A stretch of DNA of 25,872 bases, from assembly GCA_964439215.1 (NCBI GenBank), contig CAYTNY010000029.1, positions 1 to 25,872 on the forward strand, in the 5' to 3' direction. The stretch comes from CAYTNY01 sp964439215 (GTDB taxonomy: Bacteria > Oederibacteriota > PGYV01 > CAYTNY01). Made by a program: the position numbers and the translations under genes. The stretch's first letter is position 1, and each line of letters starts with the position of its first letter. The notes beneath the pieces were generated by a model that was not told the origin of the DNA, did not search any database, and saw nothing but the letters and a program-made list of their open reading frames with translations. Below, in pieces: positions 22,006 through 25,872 of this stretch.

Positions 22006-23606
22006 TTTTCAACTCCATAATTAACTATAACAGGAATAGTACCTCCGGCATTTTTTAATTTAGGAAATAAATTAACATCGTTCTCTCCCACATCAATACA
22101 TCCTGCCGACCCCGGACGTCTGCCTCCGTGAATGAAAAAACCACTTCGATTAAAAGTATTTGTGGTAGGTTGAGAATGTAAAGGAGCTCGATATTTCCCC
22201 CAATCTCCGAGTAAGTTTCGAAAAAATCCGCCTTTGCTTATTTCTGAAGGATTTAACAAATATTCCCCTGGTGGAATTGGTCCTGCATTTTTTAATTTAT
22301 AATCATTTACACCAGGTATACCAGATACAGCAGGATAAGAACCCAAAAGAAGATCATAAGTATTATCTTTTAACGAGACACTATCGCCATCATAGAATAA
22401 TAGTACATTTTTCCCCGGCAAAACAAGATAATCACCTGCTTGTATATAATCTTGGTTCTCTACATTATTTGCTTTTGCTATGTCGGCAACAGTTAGACCT
22501 ATATCAAATTTAGAATTTATTTGTAATGTTATATCTGATAAAGTATCACCTTTCTCTATTTCTCCCGTTTCAATATTAAACAATCCATTAGGATCGCTAT
22601 ATCTTGTTGGATTATGCTCCGCATAATGATAACTACTCATATTAATTGATTTAAAAACACGTCGCGCTAATGGGTTTTTCTTATTCTCATTTTCAAGTCG
22701 TAAATAATCTCCCAACGCCGGATCCGTACTCGCCCACACGCTCGTCTGCGGGTCGTAGTAACGGGCGCCGAAGTAGTAGAGGTTTGTCTCCGGGTCCAGT
22801 TCCTTGCCCGTAAACTGGTATTTCGGAAACAGATCTTTCCCGCGGCGCTGCTCCACCCACGTTTCACCCCACGGCGTATACTGCAGATGCTCGTATACCC
22901 GGCCAATACGGTCTGTCATATACCCGGTACTTCCCAAGTGATCCGGGTGGTAATAGAAGATGAAGTTGTCTTCCGGAAGCACTTTCGGAAGCACGCTTCC
23001 GCTTGGCGGGTAGTTTGCGCCGCACTCTGACGCGTCGCCTATTACCACACTTCTGCTGTCAATGAACCCTTGTTTCGCAGGTGAGTCGTATTCTATGCGT
23101 AAGTATACTTTGTTATGCAGTTTGGTGTCAAGAAGTTTAAACTGGCGGCAGGCTTCCGCAGGGCCCCACGTCTGCGAGTCTCCTGACGCGCCTCTGTGTA
23201 CCATCGTGTCTTCTATTACTGTTACATATTTCCCGTCTGCAAGGTCGCCTCTTTTCAGGCCTGTAAGGTCTTTTTGTATACCCTGTTTGTTTTCATATTC
23301 CTCTTCGAAATAACCTCCGGGTATGACCTTGCTTATCAGTCTCGTGTTCCCGGCGAATATATGCTTTACAAACACCATACCTTTTGTCTGTTTTGACGCG
23401 CCTTTTGCTGTGCTGAACTGGTTTACATATACATTCAGTGTCTCATTTGTCTTCTTTACAACCCTCTCACCCGCATCGTCATATGTGAATGTAACGCCGT
23501 CTTTGCCGGTAGCAGGCTGGCCCTTTGTATGTGTTGCGGCTCCTGCGGGTTTGTCTTTTATTCTTCTTATACGGTTTTCCTCGTCCCATTCTATTTCCCT
23601 TCTCAC
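22002..23606 (-). CDS. Displaced RHS cassette with LysM and Tlde1-like L,D-transpeptidase toxin
   Basis: From GTG at 23606 this gives 534 residues; RHS reading continues upstream to about 23703 (KPHAPTTIGDRKYSYDLNGN) with no start, so it is an orphan cassette lacking the N-terminus. Residues 1-215 are RHS repeats and 216-297 the conserved RHS core (YYHPDHLGSTGYM to YYDPQTSVWASTDPAL), with DPNGL at 338-342 marking the switch to the variable tip. The tip holds a LysM domain (about 351-397) and a domain with GPIPPGEYLL (442-451) and FFIHGGRRPGSAGCIDV (490-506), giving H493 and C503 as the catalytic pair of an L,D-transpeptidase/Tlde1-type enzyme. Its target is therefore peptidoglycan tetrapeptides. 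The four-helix gene overlapping its stop is the probable immunity protein. Confidence 0.88.
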   Translation of the reverse strand: MRREIEWDEENRIRRIKDKPAGAATHTKGQPATGKDGVTFTYDDAGERVVKKTNETLNVYVNQFSTAKGASKQTKGMVFVKHIFAGNTRLISKVIPGGYFEEEYENKQGIQKDLTGLKRGDLADGKYVTVIEDTMVHRGASGDSQTWGPAEACRQFKLLDTKLHNKVYLRIEYDSPAKQGFIDSRSVVIGDASECGANYPPSGSVLPKVLPEDNFIFYYHPDHLGSTGYMTDRIGRVYEHLQYTPWGETWVEQRRGKDLFPKYQFTGKELDPETNLYYFGARYYDPQTSVWASTDPALGDYLRLENENKKNPLARRVFKSINMSSYHYAEHNPTRYSDPNGLFNIETGEIEKGDTLSDITLQINSKFDIGLTVADIAKANNVENQDYIQAGDYLVLPGKNVLLFYDGDSVSLKDNTYDLLLGSYPAVSGIPGVNDYKLKNAGPIPPGEYLLNPSEISKGGFFRNLLGDWGKYRAPLHSQPTTNTFNRSGFFIHGGRRPGSAGCIDVGENDVNLFPKLKNAGGTIPVIVNYGVEK

Positions 23607-23697
23607 ATTATGCGGCGCTGTGTATCCGAGCTGGTTGCCGTTAAGATCATAACTGTATTTCCTGTCGCCTATGGTGGTGGGAGCGTGAGGCTTTATC

Positions 23698-24204
23698 TTA
23701 ATCCCTTAGACCATTATATACCGCATATAAATCACCGTCATCAAACCCTACTGTTACTAAAATAGTTCGTAACCCTGTTTTTTCCAAGAAACTCTTATAA
23801 TTCCTATTGAAATAATCTTTGACTACTATAATTGTAATCATTAATGCCACCTCCCATGACTTGATATTTTTCAATATATTTGTTTTCAAATATCTACCTT
23901 TAGGCCAATAATCATTTGCGCACGGCCAATCATCATCGGTTTCATCAACTTCAATTGCACCGGAAATATACATCCCAAACCCCTCTCCCGTTTCATATAA
24001 ACCAAAATTTATACCTCTAATACTTTTGGGAATCGGCTCTCTTTTAATTAGTTTTTCGATCCACATATAGAAATCTTTTTTGAAAACTTCTATCATTTTT
24101 ATAGAAATTTTTTCATTGACATAACTATACATTTCAACGTCTTGCTTTAAAGATGTTTGAGATGATAAAACTTTTTGAATCAACTCGTTTACATTTTTAC
24201 TCAT
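23698..24204 (-). CDS. Unrecognised protein in RHS immunity position
   Basis: This 168-residue soluble protein begins after AAGGAG. It has a helical N-terminal half and a segment SGAIEVDETDDDWPCANDYW followed by PKGRYLKTN, then a long helix and a short C-terminal strand pair. It sits 23 bp after the Imm11-like gene and right before the displaced RHS cassette, whose frame starts where this gene ends. That place suits a second or orphan immunity protein, but I know no matching family. Confidence 0.7.
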   Translation of the reverse strand: MSKNVNELIQKVLSSQTSLKQDVEMYSYVNEKISIKMIEVFKKDFYMWIEKLIKREPIPKSIRGINFGLYETGEGFGMYISGAIEVDETDDDWPCANDYWPKGRYLKTNILKNIKSWEVALMITIIVVKDYFNRNYKSFLEKTGLRTILVTVGFDDGDLYAVYNGLRD

Positions 24205-24227
24205 CCTATCTCCTTACATCTGGCACT

Positions 24228-24821
24228 TTAGACACTTTCGACTTCGCTAAATTTATAGCCTGTATAGTTGTTTTTAACAAAAACCTCTTTCACTTTCCCT
24301 GATACAATTATTTTTTCTTTATATTCCGCTAGTCGGAATATGTTATTATTTTTTATTGCTTTCTTATTTAAAATTAATTTTTTAAAAAAACTTATTTTCC
24401 CTCGCATATTAGGATTAGGAAAATCATTAGGGAAAATATCAAATTCTGATTTCTTTTTATCAACAGCTTCAATTACATTTACAATATTCGCAATATAAAA
24501 AGAGTTGATTATAGAACCACTAGGTTTTATAATTTTTAATGGCAAAAACTCTATTTCTTTCATGGTTATTTTTTCTATGTTTTTTTTTAATCTTGGTGAA
24601 AATATCGGAATCATCAAATGATTCACAAGCACATCATCAGGATCCCCATCGTCTTTTTTTAATTTCGAACCCACCCAAGCTTCAGAACACCAATTTTCCA
24701 CACCGATATATTCGCCATTAGTAAAGTCATCTTCCTCATAGCCGCACAAATCATCATCATTTGTAACTAAAGGACTCTTTACTGTATTCGCACCTCTGAT
24801 TACTTGATACCAATCATTCAT
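24228..24821 (-). CDS. Imm11-like (DUF1629) immunity protein
   Basis: The ATG at 24821 shares one base with the stop of the RHS-nuclease gene (TGATG) and follows AAGGGG, so synthesis is coupled to the toxin. The 197-residue protein shows the layout of the Imm11/DUF1629 family: NHLMIPIFSPRLKKNIEK, then IEFLPLKI with NSFYIANIVNVIEAVD, and at the end IFRLAEYKEKIIVSGKVKEV then NYTGYKFSEVE. Members neutralise nuclease tips of polymorphic toxins. A TTG three bases further upstream is a less likely start. Family assignment is by pattern only. Confidence 0.75.
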   Translation of the reverse strand: MNDWYQVIRGANTVKSPLVTNDDDLCGYEEDDFTNGEYIGVENWCSEAWVGSKLKKDDGDPDDVLVNHLMIPIFSPRLKKNIEKITMKEIEFLPLKIIKPSGSIINSFYIANIVNVIEAVDKKKSEFDIFPNDFPNPNMRGKISFFKKLILNKKAIKNNNIFRLAEYKEKIIVSGKVKEVFVKNNYTGYKFSEVESV

Positions 24822-25872
24822 CAATCAATCCCCTTACCTTTAACTGCTTGTGGGTTTTTTTTCAAAAACTTTTTAATTTCTTTTAATTCTTTCAATAATG
24901 CTTCCTTAGCATCTGAACCTTTCATTCCTTTAGTTGCTCTATCAAGTCTATTCAACACCATTTCATGATATTTTTTACCATGTCTTCCTTTATGTCCTTT
25001 TAAAAATATTTTATTTTCTTTATCTTCAAGTTCCATGCCTGCTCTTTTAAATATTCTCCTAAACTTTCTGGTAAAATCTGATTTTATTGCTTTGTTAGTA
25101 GCAATATGATGGATTTCCCCTTTTCCTCTAGTTTTCTTATAAATAACATCTTTTACTTTTTTAGTGAATTTTTTAACTTGTTCGGCTTTTTTTGCGGCGC
25201 CTTTTGTTGCTAAGTTTAATCCAACCTTAAATCCTGTCTTTTTTCCAAGTTGTTTTGCTGATTCCCAAGTCAGAATACCTGCATTAAATTTAGTTCCCGC
25301 TTCTGTTACATCAGATACATTTTCTTCTGCAACATCAATTACATTATAAGCTGTATAAGCCCATACTGCGGCCACTACTATTATTGGCAATTTGCCTTCA
25401 GGATCTAAAGCGATAACTGGATTTTGCCAACTATAACTATATGCAGAGAAATTCTTTGGTATAAACATATTAATATTATCATTTTCGTCGACCAAGGAAT
25501 CTTCCAACGCCGGATCCACACTCACCCACACACTCGTCTGCGGGTCGTAGTAGCGCGCCCCAAAGTAGTAGAGATTGGTTTCAGGATCTAACTCTTTCCC
25601 CGTGAACTGGTACTTCGGAAACAAATCTTTCCCGCGCCGCTGCTCCACCCACGTTTCGCCCCACGGCGTGTACTGCAGATGCTCGTATACCCGGCCGATA
25701 CGGTCGGTCATATATCCGGTTGAGCCGAGATGGTCGGGGTGATAATAAAATATGAAATTATCTTCCGGCAGTACGTGAGGCAGGACTGAACCTGACGGCG
25801 GGTAGTTTACATCGCACTCTGACGCGTCGCCTATTACTGTTTTTGTGCTGTCAATGAACCCTAGTTTCGCAG
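24821..25872 (-). CDS. RHS protein with AHH-like HNH nuclease tip (5' end outside window)
   Basis: The frame is open to the right edge of the window, so only the last 349 residues are seen. They start in the RHS core (YYHPDHLGSTGYM to YYDPQTSVWVSVDPAL), nearly identical in protein to the displaced cassette. Counting from the Met at 25711, a hydrophobic stretch (about 109-120) and a lysine-rich linker lead to a nuclease domain at about 195-260: GEIHHIATNKAI with H201-H202, then MELEDKENKIFLKGHKGRHGKKYHEMVLNRL with H240, H244 and H249. This is the AHH branch of the HNH/EndoVII superfamily, with EIHH in place of AHH. It should cut nucleic acid in rival cells. The Imm11-like gene overlaps its stop. 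Confidence 0.88.
   Translation of the reverse strand, partial: AKLGFIDSTKTVIGDASECDVNYPPSGSVLPHVLPEDNFIFYYHPDHLGSTGYMTDRIGRVYEHLQYTPWGETWVEQRRGKDLFPKYQFTGKELDPETNLYYFGARYYDPQTSVWVSVDPALEDSLVDENDNINMFIPKNFSAYSYSWQNPVIALDPEGKLPIIVVAAVWAYTAYNVIDVAEENVSDVTEAGTKFNAGILTWESAKQLGKKTGFKVGLNLATKGAAKKAEQVKKFTKKVKDVIYKKTRGKGEIHHIATNKAIKSDFTRKFRRIFKRAGMELEDKENKIFLKGHKGRHGKKYHEMVLNRLDRATKGMKGSDAKEALLKELKEIKKFLKKNPQAVKGKGID

Noticed and set aside
24205..24235. Possible extra CAAGACC-family copy (TCTGGCACTTTAGACACTTT)
   Set aside because: Only the short CTGGCACTTT part matches, and most of it overlaps coding sequence, so chance is likely.
1..25872. tRNA or rRNA genes
   Set aside because: I saw no cloverleaf with T-loop consensus and no rRNA-like sequence on either strand.

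Overview
The window looks like a chromosomal piece of a diderm (Gram-negative type) bacterium of moderate G+C. It has strong AGGAGG-type ribosome binding sites, a bactofilin/M23 peptidase pair, lipoproteins, and RHS toxins that include a peptidoglycan-targeting type. Nothing seen fixes the taxon. An uncultivated phylum such as Omnitrophota, Elusimicrobiota or a relative is a guess from gene style only.

Region 1 (1-9.56 kb) is ordinary core genome. truB is on the plus strand. A long minus-strand run follows: msrAB, gpmA, xth, two small envelope proteins, a small unknown protein, an M23 peptidase with a bactofilin (closed by a clear terminator), then gltX and a nitroreductase-fold gene. Spacing is tight and nearly every gene has a good Shine-Dalgarno sequence.

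Region 2 (9.56-13.9 kb) is a small, partly ruined defence island. It holds a RelE-like toxin with an HTH-Panacea antitoxin under a near-consensus promoter, an abiF-type structured RNA followed by an abiF gene cut after about 29 codons, a 148-bp IS21-family end carrying the first codons of istA, the first 40 codons of a SIR2-like gene, and a HigB-HigA type toxin-antitoxin pair whose antitoxin is fused to an ImmA/IrrE metallopeptidase. The SIR2-like gene starts directly on the HigA stop codon, so toxin, antitoxin and SIR2-like gene were once one transcription unit.

Region 3 (13.9-18.5 kb) returns to housekeeping: an MscS channel, gpmI (a second, non-homologous phosphoglycerate mutase) and a phosphoribosyltransferase. 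A HEPN/MNT pair is wedged between the last two, bracketed by 32-bp imperfect direct repeats and beside the C-terminal remnant of a broken gene.

Region 4 (18.5-21.6 kb) holds a secreted protein, a lipoprotein and an RHS fragment. These sit between copies of a dispersed repeat (core CAAGACCTGGCACT, often as inverted pairs) that also occurs around the defence island. At least fifteen core copies lie between 9.99 and 21.55 kb, and I see none between genes of the core run or among the RHS/immunity genes. They punctuate the accessory cargo.

Region 5 (21.0-25.87 kb) is a polymorphic-toxin array on the minus strand. An RHS gene running off the right edge ends in an AHH-like nuclease and is followed by an Imm11-like immunity gene and a second possible immunity gene. 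A displaced RHS cassette then ends in LysM plus an L,D-transpeptidase-like (Tlde1-type) domain, with an overlapping four-helix membrane protein as its likely immunity protein, and a decayed RHS fragment follows. The most interesting points are the repeat-bounded cassette layout, the abiF RNA left without its protein, the HigB-HigA-SIR2 triad, the repeat-bracketed HEPN/MNT module and the RHS-LysM-transpeptidase toxin.
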